A stretch of 64,000 bases of DNA from Pseudomonas sp. GD04091 (GCF_029836165.1 NZ_JAOEBG010000017.1:1-64000), one strand, 5' to 3'. Counted from the first letter of the stretch, positions 1 through 8,465 are shown. Notes: generated by a model from the sequence alone, not told the origin. Numbers and translations: made by a program.

Positions 1-3
1 GGC

Positions 4-840
4 TTACTCGGCGATCAGCCAGTCCATGCGGAAGCTGCCGGCGGTCTGCGCCAGTTCCTTGGCCAGCCACGGCAGCAACGTCTTGAGTTCGTCTTCCAGG
101 CCCCACGGCGGGTTGGCGATGGCCAGGCCCGAACCGTTCAGGCCCTGCGGGCTGTCCTGATGGTGCACGTAAAGCTCGACCCGCAGCAGCTTCGGCGCGC
201 CGGTGCTGGTCAGGTCCTGATAGAAACGGGTCAGCGACCGCTGATCCTTGATCGGGTACCAGATGGCCGCGACGGTCTGGCGCATGCGACCGATCGCCTC
301 CTTCATCGCCACACAGCAGCGCTTGAGCTCGTCGGCCTGCTCGAACGGCGGGTCGATCAGCATGATCGCGCGCTTTTCCTGCACCGGCAGCAGGGCCCGC
401 GGAATGTGCCAGCCTTCGCCCAGGTGCACGGTGACCCGCGGATCCTTCTTCATGTTGTCCTTGAGCAATGCCCCATCTTCAGGGTGCTTCTCGTTGAGCA
501 GGGCCCGGTCCTGCTGACGCATCAGGCGGCGCGCCAGCTCCGGCGAGCCCGGGTAGTACCGCAGCTCGCCATCCTGGTTCAGGCGCTTGATGATGCGCAG
601 GTAGTCGGCGGTCGCTCCCGGCAGGTCGTCGCGGTTCCACAGGCGAGCCACGCCCTCCAGGTATTCGCCGGTACGGCTCGCCTGGTCGCCCTGCAGGTCA
701 TAGAGGCCCAGGCCGGCATGGGTATCGATGTAGGCGAACGGCTGCTCCTTGCGCGACATCAGGGCGATGAGGCGGGTGAGCACGATATGCTTGAGGACGT
801 CGGCATGATTGCCGGCGTGGAAGGCGTGACGATAGTTCAT
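4..840 (-). CDS. rlmJ: 23S rRNA (adenine-2030-N6)-methyltransferase RlmJ
   Basis: A 278-residue protein, about the length of E. coli RlmJ, which methylates N6 of A2030 in 23S rRNA with SAM as donor. The N-terminus MNYRHAFHAGNHADVLKH is the family signature. A DPPF motif (IDPPFEQ, about residue 164) matches the catalytic DPPY/F of N6-adenine methyltransferases, and FAYIDTHAGLGLYD near residue 36 is the SAM-binding region. CAGGAG lies about 6 nt before the ATG. It stands alone, with a REP pair between it and putP. The stop codon lies at the very edge of the window, so the gene is complete. Confidence 0.95.
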   Translation of the reverse strand: MNYRHAFHAGNHADVLKHIVLTRLIALMSRKEQPFAYIDTHAGLGLYDLQGDQASRTGEYLEGVARLWNRDDLPGATADYLRIIKRLNQDGELRYYPGSPELARRLMRQQDRALLNEKHPEDGALLKDNMKKDPRVTVHLGEGWHIPRALLPVQEKRAIMLIDPPFEQADELKRCCVAMKEAIGRMRQTVAAIWYPIKDQRSLTRFYQDLTSTGAPKLLRVELYVHHQDSPQGLNGSGLAIANPPWGLEDELKTLLPWLAKELAQTAGSFRMDWLIAE

Positions 841-914
841 GAGGACTCCTGCGGGGGCGACAAGTTTACCTTGTCGCGAGGGAGTCGTCAGGTGCGGCGG
901 TCGGTGTTAAAGCA

Positions 915-978
915 TTCGCGGGTAAACCCGCTCCCACAAGGCCAGTGAAAGACCTGTGGGAGCGGGTTTACCCGCGAA
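915..978. repeat. REP inverted pair (GCGGGTAAACCCGC family)
   Basis: Two 24-bp arms, 915-938 and 955-978, are exact reverse complements around a 16-bp spacer. The core is GCGGGTAAACCCGCTCCCAC. This is the Pseudomonas putida REP type. It sits between rlmJ and the 3' end of putP. Confidence 0.85.
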
Positions 979-1003
979 AAAGCAGACGCCGGTCCAGCAG
1001 GCG

Positions 1004-2482
1004 TTACTTGTCGGCGTGGTACGCCGCATCAGCGGTTTCAAAACGCGAAACCATGCTGCCGGACGGTTTGCCCAGCTTGCTCACCACGAAGATCGCGATG
1101 CTGGCGAACAGGAAGCCTGGGATGATCTCGTACAGACCCAGGCCCACGTAGTTCTTCCACAGGATCACGGTCAGCGCGCCGACCACGATACCGGCCAGGG
1201 CGCCGTTGCGGGTCATGCCCTTCCACAGCACCGAGATCAGCACCACCGGACCGAAGGCGGCACCGAAGCCGGCCCAGGCGTAGGCCACCAGGCCCAGCAC
1301 ACGGTTTTCAGGGTTGGAAGCCATGGCGATGGCGATCAGGGCAACGGCCAGGACCATCAGGCGACCGACCCAGACCAGCTCCGTCTGCGAGGCGTTCTTG
1401 CGCAGGAACGACTTGTAGAAGTCCTCGGTCAGGGCGCTGGAGCACACCAGCAGCTGGCAGCTCAGGGTGCTCATCACCGCCGCCAGGATGGCCGACAGCA
1501 GCACACCGGCGATCCACGGGTTGAACAGGATCTTGGCCAGTTCGATGAACACGCGCTCGTGGTTTTCGGTGACCGGACCGGCCAGATCAGGGTGCGCCGA
1601 GAAGTAGGCGATGCCGAAGAAGCCGACGGCACAGGTACCGCCCAGGCACAGGATCATCCAGGTCATGGAGATGCGGCGGGCATTGGCGATCGACTTGACC
1701 GAATCGGCGGCCATGAAGCGCGCCAGGATGTGCGGCTGGCCGAAGTAGCCCAGGCCCCAGCCCATCAGCGAGATGATGCCGATGAAGGTCGCGCCCTTGA
1801 ACATGTCGAAGTGCGCCGGGTTCACCGCCTCGATGGCCATGAAGGTGGTGTCGAAGCCACCGGTGGAGATCAGCACGATGATCGGCGTCAGGATCAGCGC
1901 GAAGATCATCAGCGAGGCCTGCACGGTGTCGGTCCAGCTCACCGCCAGGAAACCACCGACGAAGGTGTAGGCGATGGTCGCGGCGGCACCGGCCCACAGC
2001 GCGGTCTCATAGGACATGCCGAAGGTGCTTTCGAACAGGCGGGCGCCGGCGACGATGCCGGAGGCGCAGTAGATGGTGAAGAACACCAGGATGACGATCG
2101 CCGAGATGATCCGCAGCAGACCGGTCTGGTCTTCGAAGCGGCTGGAGAAGTAGTCCGGCAAGGTCAGGGCATCGCCATTGTGCTCGGTCTGCACCCGCAG
2201 ACGGCCAGCGACGAACAGCCAGTTCAGGTAGGCGCCGACGGTCAGGCCGATGGCGATCCAGGCCTCGGAAAGGCCCGCGAAGTAGATGGCGCCCGGCAGG
2301 CCCATCAACAGCCAGCCGCTCATGTCCGATGCGCCGGCGGAAAGCGCGGTAACCACGCTGCCGAGGCTACGGCCGCCGAGAATGTAGTCGGAAAGGTTCT
2401 TGGTGGAGCGATAGGCGGCGAAGCCGATCAGCACCATTGCCGCAATGTAGACCACGAAGGTGATCGTTAGTGGATTGCCCAT
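1004..2482 (-). CDS. putP: Sodium/proline symporter PutP
   Basis: A 492-residue member of the sodium:solute symporter family that imports proline with Na+ across the inner membrane. The reading frame is open further upstream, but the family N-terminus is MGNPLTITFVVYIAAMVLIG, so the ATG at 2482 is chosen. The first hydrophobic segment follows at once, then the family signature YILGGRSLGS. About a dozen hydrophobic segments follow. It is divergent from putA, with which it shares a control region containing PutA-type operators. Repression by PutA without proline is inferred from the motif and the arrangement. Confidence 0.95.
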   Translation of the reverse strand: MGNPLTITFVVYIAAMVLIGFAAYRSTKNLSDYILGGRSLGSVVTALSAGASDMSGWLLMGLPGAIYFAGLSEAWIAIGLTVGAYLNWLFVAGRLRVQTEHNGDALTLPDYFSSRFEDQTGLLRIISAIVILVFFTIYCASGIVAGARLFESTFGMSYETALWAGAAATIAYTFVGGFLAVSWTDTVQASLMIFALILTPIIVLISTGGFDTTFMAIEAVNPAHFDMFKGATFIGIISLMGWGLGYFGQPHILARFMAADSVKSIANARRISMTWMILCLGGTCAVGFFGIAYFSAHPDLAGPVTENHERVFIELAKILFNPWIAGVLLSAILAAVMSTLSCQLLVCSSALTEDFYKSFLRKNASQTELVWVGRLMVLAVALIAIAMASNPENRVLGLVAYAWAGFGAAFGPVVLISVLWKGMTRNGALAGIVVGALTVILWKNYVGLGLYEIIPGFLFASIAIFVVSKLGKPSGSMVSRFETADAAYHADK

Positions 2483-2534
2483 GAGTTGTGCCCTGGCGTT
2501 GTTTTTATCTCTTGCGACCACCGCGTGTGACGAC

Positions 2535-2772
2535 GGTTGCACCCAGGCGGCGCATCCTATGCAACAACATGAACGAGGTGCAACCATTTTTCATTTGCAA
2601 GTTGCACCCCGCTGTGGATTTTCGGATAAAGCTCACTTTTTGCTCCTTTTCGGAGCAAACACAGCCTTTTCCATAAGAAAAAGCACCAAGAACGACCATT
2701 TCAGCGGTACGGAAATATCCTTCAGACGAGTTGCACCTTTACCCTGGTAATTTCGGGTTGCACCCGGTTGCA
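2535..2772. promoter_or_regulatory. put control region: array of PutA-type operators (GTTGCA)
   Basis: Seven GTTGCA hexamers lie between putP and putA. Forward copies start at 2536, 2601, 2730, 2757 and 2767; reverse copies (TGCAAC) are at 2560-2565 and 2579-2584. Six of the seven continue as GTTGCACC or a close variant. The two nearest putA are exactly 10 bp apart, one helical turn. GTTGCA is the established recognition hexamer of the ribbon-helix-helix domain of E. coli PutA, and the PutA encoded here has that domain. Confidence 0.85.
2554..2583 (-). promoter_or_regulatory. Predicted putP promoter
   Basis: On the minus strand TTGCAC (2583-2578) is followed after 18 bp by TAGGAT (2559-2554). 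The -35 element lies inside a GTTGCA operator. The predicted leader to the putP ATG is about 65 nt. Sequence match only. Confidence 0.45.
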
Positions 2773-2796
2773 CCCGAATTCTCCTACAGCTAATCT
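2768..2796 (+). promoter_or_regulatory. Predicted putA promoter
   Basis: TTGCAC (2768-2773), a 17-bp spacer and TAATCT (2791-2796). The -35 element overlaps the putA-proximal GTTGCA operator (2767-2772), so PutA bound there would occlude RNA polymerase. Confidence 0.55.
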
Positions 2797-2842
2797 TGCC
2801 GCCAGCTTAGGCCACACCCGTGGCCAATAACGAGGATAAGAA

Positions 2843-5800
2843 ATGGCGACGACCACCCTTGGGGTCAAACTCGACGACCCGACCCGTGAGCGACTCAAAG
2901 CAGCTGCGCAGTCCATCGACCGCACGCCGCACTGGTTGATCAAGCAAGCGATCTTCAACTATCTCGAGAAGCTCGAGGGTGGCGCCACCCTGAACGACCT
3001 CAACGGCCATGCCGCCGCGGGCGACGACGCCGGCGAAGTCGCCGCCGACCACGCCCATCAGTGCTTCCTGGAATTCGCCGAAAGCATCCTGCCGCAGTCG
3101 GTGCTGCGCTCGGCGATCACCGCCGCCTACCGCCGCCCCGAGCAGGAAGTGGTGCCGATGCTGCTGGAGCAGGCGCGCCTGCCGGCCGCCCAGGCCGAAG
3201 CCACCAACAAGCTGGCCGCAAGCCTGGCCGACAAGCTGCGCAACCAGAAGAGCGCTGGCGGGCGCGCCGGCATCGTCCAGGGCCTGCTGCAGGAGTTCTC
3301 GCTGTCGTCCCAGGAAGGCGTGGCGCTGATGTGCCTGGCCGAAGCCCTGCTGCGCATCCCTGACAAGGGCACCCGTGACGCGCTGATCCGCGACAAGATC
3401 AGCACCGGCAACTGGCAGCCGCACCTGGGCAACAGCCCGTCGCTGTTCGTCAACGCCGCCACCTGGGGCCTGCTGCTGACCGGCAAGCTGGTCAGCACCC
3501 ACAACGAATCCGGCCTGACCTCCTCGCTCACCCGCATCATCGGCAAGAGCGGCGAGCCGATGATCCGCAAGGGCGTCGACATGGCGATGCGCCTGATGGG
3601 CGAGCAGTTCGTCACCGGCGAGACCATCGCCGAGGCCCTGGCCAATGCCAGCAAGTTCGAATCCAAGGGCTTCCGCTACAGCTACGACATGCTCGGCGAA
3701 GCCGCCCTGACCGAGCACGACGCACAGAAGTACCTGGCCTCCTACGAGCAGGCGATCCACTCGATCGGCAAGGCCTCGCATGGCCGTGGCATCTATGAAG
3801 GCCCGGGCATCTCGATCAAGCTCTCGGCCCTGCACCCGCGCTACAGCCGCGCCCAGTACGAGCGCGTGATGAGCGAGCTGTACCCGCGCCTGCTGTCGCT
3901 GACTTTGCTGGCCAAACAGTACGACATCGGCCTGAACATCGACGCCGAGGAAGCCGACCGCCTGGAGCTGTCGCTGGACCTGCTCGAACGCCTGTGCTTC
4001 GAGCCGTCGCTGGCCGGCTGGAACGGCATCGGTTTCGTCATCCAGGCCTACCAGAAGCGCTGCCCGTACGTGATCGACTACGTCATCGACCTGGCCAAGC
4101 GCAGCCGCCACCGCCTTATGATCCGCCTGGTGAAGGGCGCCTACTGGGACAGCGAGATCAAGCGCGCCCAGGTCGAGGGCCTGGAAGGCTATCCGGTCTA
4201 CACCCGCAAGGTGTACACCGACGTGTCCTACGTCGCCTGCGCCCGCAAGCTGCTGGCCGTGCCAGAAGCCATCTACCCGCAGTTCGCCACCCACAACGCC
4301 CACACCCTGTCGGCCATCTACACCATCGCCGGGCAGAACTACTACCCGGGCCAGTACGAGTTCCAGTGCCTGCACGGCATGGGCGAACCGCTGTACGAGC
4401 AAGTCGTGGGCAAGGTCTCCGAGGGCAAACTGAACCGTCCGTGCCGTGTGTACGCGCCGGTCGGCACCCACGAAACCCTGCTGGCCTACCTGGTCCGCCG
4501 CCTGCTGGAAAACGGCGCCAACACCTCGTTCGTCAACCGCATCGCCGACCACTCGATCTCCATCCAGGAGCTGGTCGCCGACCCGGTCGCCAGCATCGAG
4601 CGCATGGGCACCCAGGAAGGCAGCATCGGCCTGCCACATCCGCGCATCCCGATGCCGCGTGATCTGTACGGCAGCGATCGGGCCAACTCGGCCGGCATCG
4701 ACATGGCCAACGAGCACCGCCTGGCGTCGCTGTCCTGCGCCCTGCTGGCCACCGCCCACAACGACTGGAAAGCCACCCCGCTGCTGGCCTGCGCCGCCAG
4801 CGAGCAGCCGGCCGCGCCGGTGCTCAACCCAGCCGACCACCGCGATGTCGTGGGTCACGTGCAGGAAGCCACCGTCGCCGACGTCGACAACGCCATCCAG
4901 TGCGCGCTGAACGCCGCGCCGATCTGGCAGGCCACCCCGCCGGCCGAGCGCGCCGCGATCCTCGAACGCGCCGCCGACCTGATGGAAGCCGACATCCAGC
5001 CGCTGATGGGCCTGCTGGTGCGCGAAGCCGGCAAGACCTTCGCCAACGCCATCGCCGAGGTGCGCGAGGCCGTGGACTTCCTGCGCTACTACGCGGTGCA
5101 GGCACGCAACGATCTGCGCAACGACAGCTGCCGCCCACTGGGCCCGGTGGTGTGCATCAGCCCGTGGAACTTCCCGCTGGCGATCTTCTCCGGCCAGGTC
5201 GCCGCGGCCCTCGCCGCCGGCAACCCGGTACTGGCCAAGCCAGCCGAACAGACCCCGCTGGTCGCCGCCCAGGCCGTGCGCCTGCTGCTGGAAGCCGGCA
5301 TCCCCGAAGGCGTGCTGCAACTGCTGCCAGGCCAGGGTGAAACCGTCGGGGCCGGCCTGGTCGGTGACGAACGCGTCAAGGGCGTGATGTTCACCGGTTC
5401 CACCGAGGTCGCCCGCCTGCTGCAACGCAACATCGCCGGGCGCCTGGACAACCAGGGCCGTCCGATCCCGCTGATCGCCGAGACCGGCGGCCAGAACGCC
5501 ATGATCGTCGACTCCTCGGCGCTGACCGAGCAGGTGGTGATCGACGTGGTCTCCTCGGCCTTCGACAGCGCCGGCCAGCGTTGCTCGGCCCTGCGCGTGC
5601 TGTGCCTGCAGGAAGACTCCGCCGACCGCGTGATCGAAATGCTCAAAGGTGCCATGGCCGAAAGCCGCCTGGGCAACCCTGAGCGCCTGTCCGTGGACAT
5701 CGGCCCGGTGATCGACGCCGAAGCCAAGGCCGGCATCGAGAAGCATATCCAGGGCATGCGCGACAAAGGCCGCACCGTCTACCAGGTGGCCATCGCCGAG

Positions 5801-6793
5801 GGCGAAGAGATCAAGCGCGGCACCTTCGTGATGCCGACCCTGATCGAGCTGGAAAGCTTCGACGAGCTCAAGCGCGAAATCTTCGGCCCGGTGCTGCACG
5901 TGGTGCGCTACAACCGCAAGGACCTGGACCAGCTGATCGAGCAGATCAACGCTTCCGGCTACGGCCTGACCCTGGGCGTGCACACCCGCATCGACGAGAC
6001 CATCGCCAAGGTGGTGGACAACGTCAACGCCGGCAACATGTACGTCAACCGCAACATCGTCGGCGCCGTGGTCGGTGTGCAGCCGTTCGGTGGTGAAGGC
6101 CTGTCGGGCACCGGCCCGAAAGCCGGCGGCCCGCTGTACCTGTACCGCCTGCTGTCGACCCGCCCGGCCGACGCCATCGCCCGTCACTTCCAGGCCGACG
6201 ATGCGCGCAGCCAGGCCGACACCACCCTGCGCGACCTGCAGCTCAAGCCGCTGACCACCCTCAAGACCTGGGCGGCCAGCAGCCAGATGAGCGACCTGGC
6301 CGCGCTGTGCGAGCAGTTCGCCGAGCAGTCGCAGAGCGGCATCACCCGCGTGCTGCCAGGCCCGACCGGCGAGCGCAACACCTACAGCGTGCTGCCGCGC
6401 GAACACGTGCTGTGCCTGGCCGACAACGAGGCCGACCTGCTGGCCCAGCTGGCGGCGGTACTGGCCGTGGGTAGCTCGGCGGTGTTCCAGGACGGCGAGC
6501 CGGCCAAGACCGTGCGCGGCCGTCTGCCGAAGGAGCTGCAAGCGAAGATCAAGCTGGTGGCCGACTGGAGCAAGGACGACGTGGCGTTCGACGCGGTCAT
6601 CCACCACGGTCACTCCGACCAGCTGCGCGGCGTCTGCGAGCAGGTGGCCAAGCGTGCCGGCGCGATCGTCGGTGTGCATGGGCTGTCGAGCGGCGATCAC
6701 CAGATCGCCCTGGAGCGCCTGGTGATCGAGCGGGCGGTGAGTGTTAACACCGCAGCGGCAGGCGGTAACGCCAGCCTGATGACCATCGGCTGA
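2843..6793 (+). CDS. putA: Trifunctional PutA: proline dehydrogenase / P5C dehydrogenase / put repressor
   Basis: A 1316-residue enzyme that oxidises proline to glutamate in two steps and also binds DNA. Residues 1-47 form a ribbon-helix-helix domain (GVKLDDPTRERLKAAAQ, then HWLIKQAIFNYLE). The FAD-dependent proline dehydrogenase barrel spans roughly residues 190-570. The NAD-dependent aldehyde dehydrogenase domain spans roughly 640-1110, with the nucleophile Cys914 in GQRCSALR and the conserved Glu in ETGGQN. A C-terminal domain of about 200 residues follows, typical of long PutAs. GAGG sits 7 nt before the ATG. The divergent putP and the operator array support autoregulation. Length and layout fit trifunctional Pseudomonas PutA. 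Confidence 0.97.
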   Translation: MATTTLGVKLDDPTRERLKAAAQSIDRTPHWLIKQAIFNYLEKLEGGATLNDLNGHAAAGDDAGEVAADHAHQCFLEFAESILPQSVLRSAITAAYRRPEQEVVPMLLEQARLPAAQAEATNKLAASLADKLRNQKSAGGRAGIVQGLLQEFSLSSQEGVALMCLAEALLRIPDKGTRDALIRDKISTGNWQPHLGNSPSLFVNAATWGLLLTGKLVSTHNESGLTSSLTRIIGKSGEPMIRKGVDMAMRLMGEQFVTGETIAEALANASKFESKGFRYSYDMLGEAALTEHDAQKYLASYEQAIHSIGKASHGRGIYEGPGISIKLSALHPRYSRAQYERVMSELYPRLLSLTLLAKQYDIGLNIDAEEADRLELSLDLLERLCFEPSLAGWNGIGFVIQAYQKRCPYVIDYVIDLAKRSRHRLMIRLVKGAYWDSEIKRAQVEGLEGYPVYTRKVYTDVSYVACARKLLAVPEAIYPQFATHNAHTLSAIYTIAGQNYYPGQYEFQCLHGMGEPLYEQVVGKVSEGKLNRPCRVYAPVGTHETLLAYLVRRLLENGANTSFVNRIADHSISIQELVADPVASIERMGTQEGSIGLPHPRIPMPRDLYGSDRANSAGIDMANEHRLASLSCALLATAHNDWKATPLLACAASEQPAAPVLNPADHRDVVGHVQEATVADVDNAIQCALNAAPIWQATPPAERAAILERAADLMEADIQPLMGLLVREAGKTFANAIAEVREAVDFLRYYAVQARNDLRNDSCRPLGPVVCISPWNFPLAIFSGQVAAALAAGNPVLAKPAEQTPLVAAQAVRLLLEAGIPEGVLQLLPGQGETVGAGLVGDERVKGVMFTGSTEVARLLQRNIAGRLDNQGRPIPLIAETGGQNAMIVDSSALTEQVVIDVVSSAFDSAGQRCSALRVLCLQEDSADRVIEMLKGAMAESRLGNPERLSVDIGPVIDAEAKAGIEKHIQGMRDKGRTVYQVAIAEGEEIKRGTFVMPTLIELESFDELKREIFGPVLHVVRYNRKDLDQLIEQINASGYGLTLGVHTRIDETIAKVVDNVNAGNMYVNRNIVGAVVGVQPFGGEGLSGTGPKAGGPLYLYRLLSTRPADAIARHFQADDARSQADTTLRDLQLKPLTTLKTWAASSQMSDLAALCEQFAEQSQSGITRVLPGPTGERNTYSVLPREHVLCLADNEADLLAQLAAVLAVGSSAVFQDGEPAKTVRGRLPKELQAKIKLVADWSKDDVAFDAVIHHGHSDQLRGVCEQVAKRAGAIVGVHGLSSGDHQIALERLVIERAVSVNTAAAGGNASLMTIG

Positions 6794-6813
6794 CGCTGAC
6801 AGTCGTTGAACGG

Positions 6814-6841
6814 AAAAGGAGAGCTCAGGCTCTCCTTTTTT
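6814..6841 (+). terminator. Intrinsic terminator of putA
   Basis: AAAGGAGAGC, a TCAG loop and GCTCTCCTTT followed by further T residues, 20 nt after the putA stop. Confidence 0.9.
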
Positions 6842-6886
6842 GTGGGAGCAACTGTCTTGCTGAGATTTCTCAACTTGGTGCGCCCT

Positions 6887-7004
6887 CTGTAGGAGCGGCC
6901 TTGCGTCGCGAAAGGGCCGCAAAGCGGCCCCGGCGATCTTTGCAACAACGCTGAAATCCCGGGGCTGCTGCGCAGCCCATCGCGACACAAGGCCGCTCCT
7001 ACAG
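6887..7004. repeat. REP inverted pair (GGCCGCTCCTACA family)
   Basis: Left arm CTGTAGGAGCGGCCTTGCGT and onward, right arm ending AAGGCCGCTCCTACAG. Each arm carries its own small GGGCCGC/GCGGCCC hairpin. It lies between putA and the small gene at 7072. Confidence 0.8.
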
Positions 7005-7071
7005 GTTTTTCATCATCTTCAAGCCCCCGTAGGGCTTGCCCGCGAAGAGGCCGGCACTGGCAGCACCAGTC

Positions 7072-7239
7072 TCAGTGCTTCATGCCAAGGTCGCGTACGC
7101 AGCCCATCAGCTCCGAGGCCTGGTCGCGGGCGTGCTGGCAGGGGATGCCGGGTTCGATGCAGAACAGCGGGTCGGTCTGGCCTTCGCCCTGGTAGAACTT
7201 GGTCTTGCCGACAGTGGTGTGGGTGTCTTCTGTGGTCAT
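7072..7239 (-). CDS. Small DUF3077-like protein, short form
   Basis: A 55-residue protein beginning MTTEDTHTTVGKTKFYQGEG and ending in GCVRDLGMKH. The opening resembles Pseudomonas DUF3077 proteins of unknown function, which from memory are usually about 85-100 residues. Here the sequence passes from a helix-like stretch (HARDQASELMGCVRDL) straight to the C-terminus. That suggests loss of the second half or an internal in-frame deletion. The ATG at 7239 is preceded by AGGGAGAAT. A longer in-frame extension upstream runs through REP DNA and is not used. The family assignment is from memory and moderate. Confidence 0.6.
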   Translation of the reverse strand: MTTEDTHTTVGKTKFYQGEGQTDPLFCIEPGIPCQHARDQASELMGCVRDLGMKH

Positions 7240-7270
7240 GATTATTCTCCCTGAAATGGTTGGTGCCTGT

Positions 7271-7369
7271 GCGGGCCTCTTCGCGGGCAAGCCCGCTCCC
7301 ACAGGTACGGCGCAGGCTCCAAGGCACAGATGAACCTGTGGGAGCGGGTTTACCCGCGAAAGGGCCCGA
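7271..7369. repeat. REP inverted pair (GCGGGTAAACCCGC family)
   Basis: Left arm TCGCGGGCAAGCCCGCTCCC inside 7271-7305, right arm GGGAGCGGGTTTACCCGCGA inside 7335-7368. The outer flanks GCGGGCC/GGCCCG also pair. It separates the two small minus-strand genes. Confidence 0.8.
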
Positions 7370-7392
7370 CCAGGCAACACATGCCTCGCGGC

Positions 7393-7635
7393 CTAGTGCA
7401 ACGTCGGCGCCTGCGCCGGCATCTGCACCTGGATCAATGCCGCTTCAAGCAACACACGCAGCGACTCCATTTCATGCATCGACGCCATCATCAACACGGC
7501 AGCCGGCGACCTGGGTTTGAGCTGTACGGCGTGATGGGCCACGGTCAAGGCGCACAGGGCGTATTCGGTGGCCTGGATGAGGGTGTCTTCAAGGGAATGA
7601 GGGTTGTGGGGTGGATCGGGGACAATCTTCAACAT
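7393..7635 (-). CDS. Small conserved Pseudomonas protein (MLKIVPDPP type)
   Basis: An 80-residue protein starting MLKIVPDPPHNPHSLEDTLI. The ATG at 7635 follows AGAGGT with good spacing, so it is preferred over the in-frame ATG 33 nt upstream. The body is predicted helical (ATEYALCALTVAHHAV, then MMASMHEMESLRVLLEAAL) and has no signal peptide or membrane segment. Small proteins opening with M(L/F)K(I/V)xPDPP are frequent in Pseudomonas and often occur near DUF3077 genes. Function is unknown. It may be co-regulated with the 55-residue gene downstream, although a REP pair lies between them. Confidence 0.65.
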   Translation of the reverse strand: MLKIVPDPPHNPHSLEDTLIQATEYALCALTVAHHAVQLKPRSPAAVLMMASMHEMESLRVLLEAALIQVQMPAQAPTLH

Positions 7636-8055
7636 AGCTACCTCTTGCTGATCAAGTGGGACCACCACCCGTTGCTGTCAAACAAGAAGGTGGCAGCTGT
7701 ACATGGGTTGACAGACCGGTCAGCAAGAGCAAAACCCCGGCGCACGCGAAGTGCCCCACATACAGCCGCCATAAAGGGCAAAGCCGTTGAGTAAGCTCTT
7801 GATAATCGACCTGTCAAAGTCGGTCGCTGATTGTGCAGCGACCGTCCGAGACTAGAGGCCAACCCAGAGCACCGCAATGGCTTGAAAGGGGGCAGAAGTA
7901 TGTTTGGGAAATGGACTACATGGAATAGGGGAAGTCTCGGGATTTACGTAGGAAACGCGACGGAGGTAACCCTTAGATCCAGCGTTTCCAGGTCCATAGC
8001 TACGATCGCATGAGGGCGTCCAAGCGCTGGGCGAAAGCCTTGCAGCGCGTTTGAA
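7636..8055. other. Gene-poor stretch with stem-loops
   Basis: About 420 bp without a convincing gene and less GC-rich than its surroundings. It holds a 9-bp perfect stem (CGGTCGCTG 7821-7829, CAGCGACCG 7836-7844, loop ATTGTG) and an 8-bp inverted repeat (GGAAACGC 7951-7958, GCGTTTCC 7982-7989). Neither stem is followed by a T run. The region could hold a small RNA or be remnant DNA. The only small ORF with a ribosome-binding site is at 7900. Confidence 0.4.
7900..8013 (+). CDS. Candidate 37-residue small ORF
   Basis: ATG at 7900 is 7 nt after AAAGGGGG (7885-7892). The product would begin MFGKWTTWNRGSLGIYVG and end with TGA at 8013. No family is recognised. Codon use is unlike the neighbouring genes (AGG, AGA, TTA and ATA codons). 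The ribosome-binding site is the only positive evidence, and the 8-bp inverted repeat at 7951-7989 falls inside the frame. Confidence 0.12.
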   Translation: MFGKWTTWNRGSLGIYVGNATEVTLRSSVSRSIATIA

Positions 8056-8305
8056 ATCGAGCGCCGCCCGCGCGGCGCATCGCGACGCAAGGCCGCTCCT
8101 ACATTTGTTTCGGGCCAGTCTCTCCTGTGCCATTACCTGGTCCGCCTTGTTGGCTCGACACAATTTCAGCGTGGGCGTTGCTGCCGCCCCACATGGTTCA
8201 AGGCATGCGCCAAGGCGGGCAGCGGTACTTTCACAGGACTCATTGGCCCGAAACAGATGTAGGAGCGGCCTTGCGTCGCGATGCGCCGCGCGGGCGGCGC
8301 TCGAT
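8056..8305. repeat. Large REP palindrome (REPIN-like) with 49-bp perfect arms
   Basis: 8056-8104 and 8257-8305 are exact reverse complements (49 bp, including GCGACGCAAGGCCGCTCCTA). Pairing continues imperfectly inward: GTTTCGGGCCA after the left arm matches TGGCCCGAAAC before the right arm, then CTCCTGTG matches CACAGGAC. About 75 bp per side can fold, leaving a loop of roughly 100 bp with no gene. Confidence 0.8.
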
Positions 8306-8465
8306 CTCACAGGCGCTGAAGAACTCTCGACGAACACCTGGCAGTCCTCACCCAATCCCCCCCGAAAACGCTGCCTTCTAAACCCATATCACCCAAACCA
8401 ATTAACCTGTCCCCTGCCCCATCACCTTGCCTAGACTCGCTGCATCCCGAACCAGGAATGCCGCC

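Noticed and set aside
956..2470. A 504-codon plus-strand frame opposite putP
   Set aside because: Hydrophilic Gln/Asp/His-rich translation is the complement of hydrophobic PutP codons.
2807..6988. A 1393-codon open frame on the minus strand opposite putA
   Set aside because: It mirrors putA codons in a GC-rich genome. The translation is Gln/His/Gly/Arg/Ala-rich with no domain, and putA on the plus strand is unmistakable.
6887..8305. Repeated palindromes considered as a CRISPR array
   Set aside because: Units are inverted pairs of REP sequences with irregular spacing, no uniform spacers and no cas genes.
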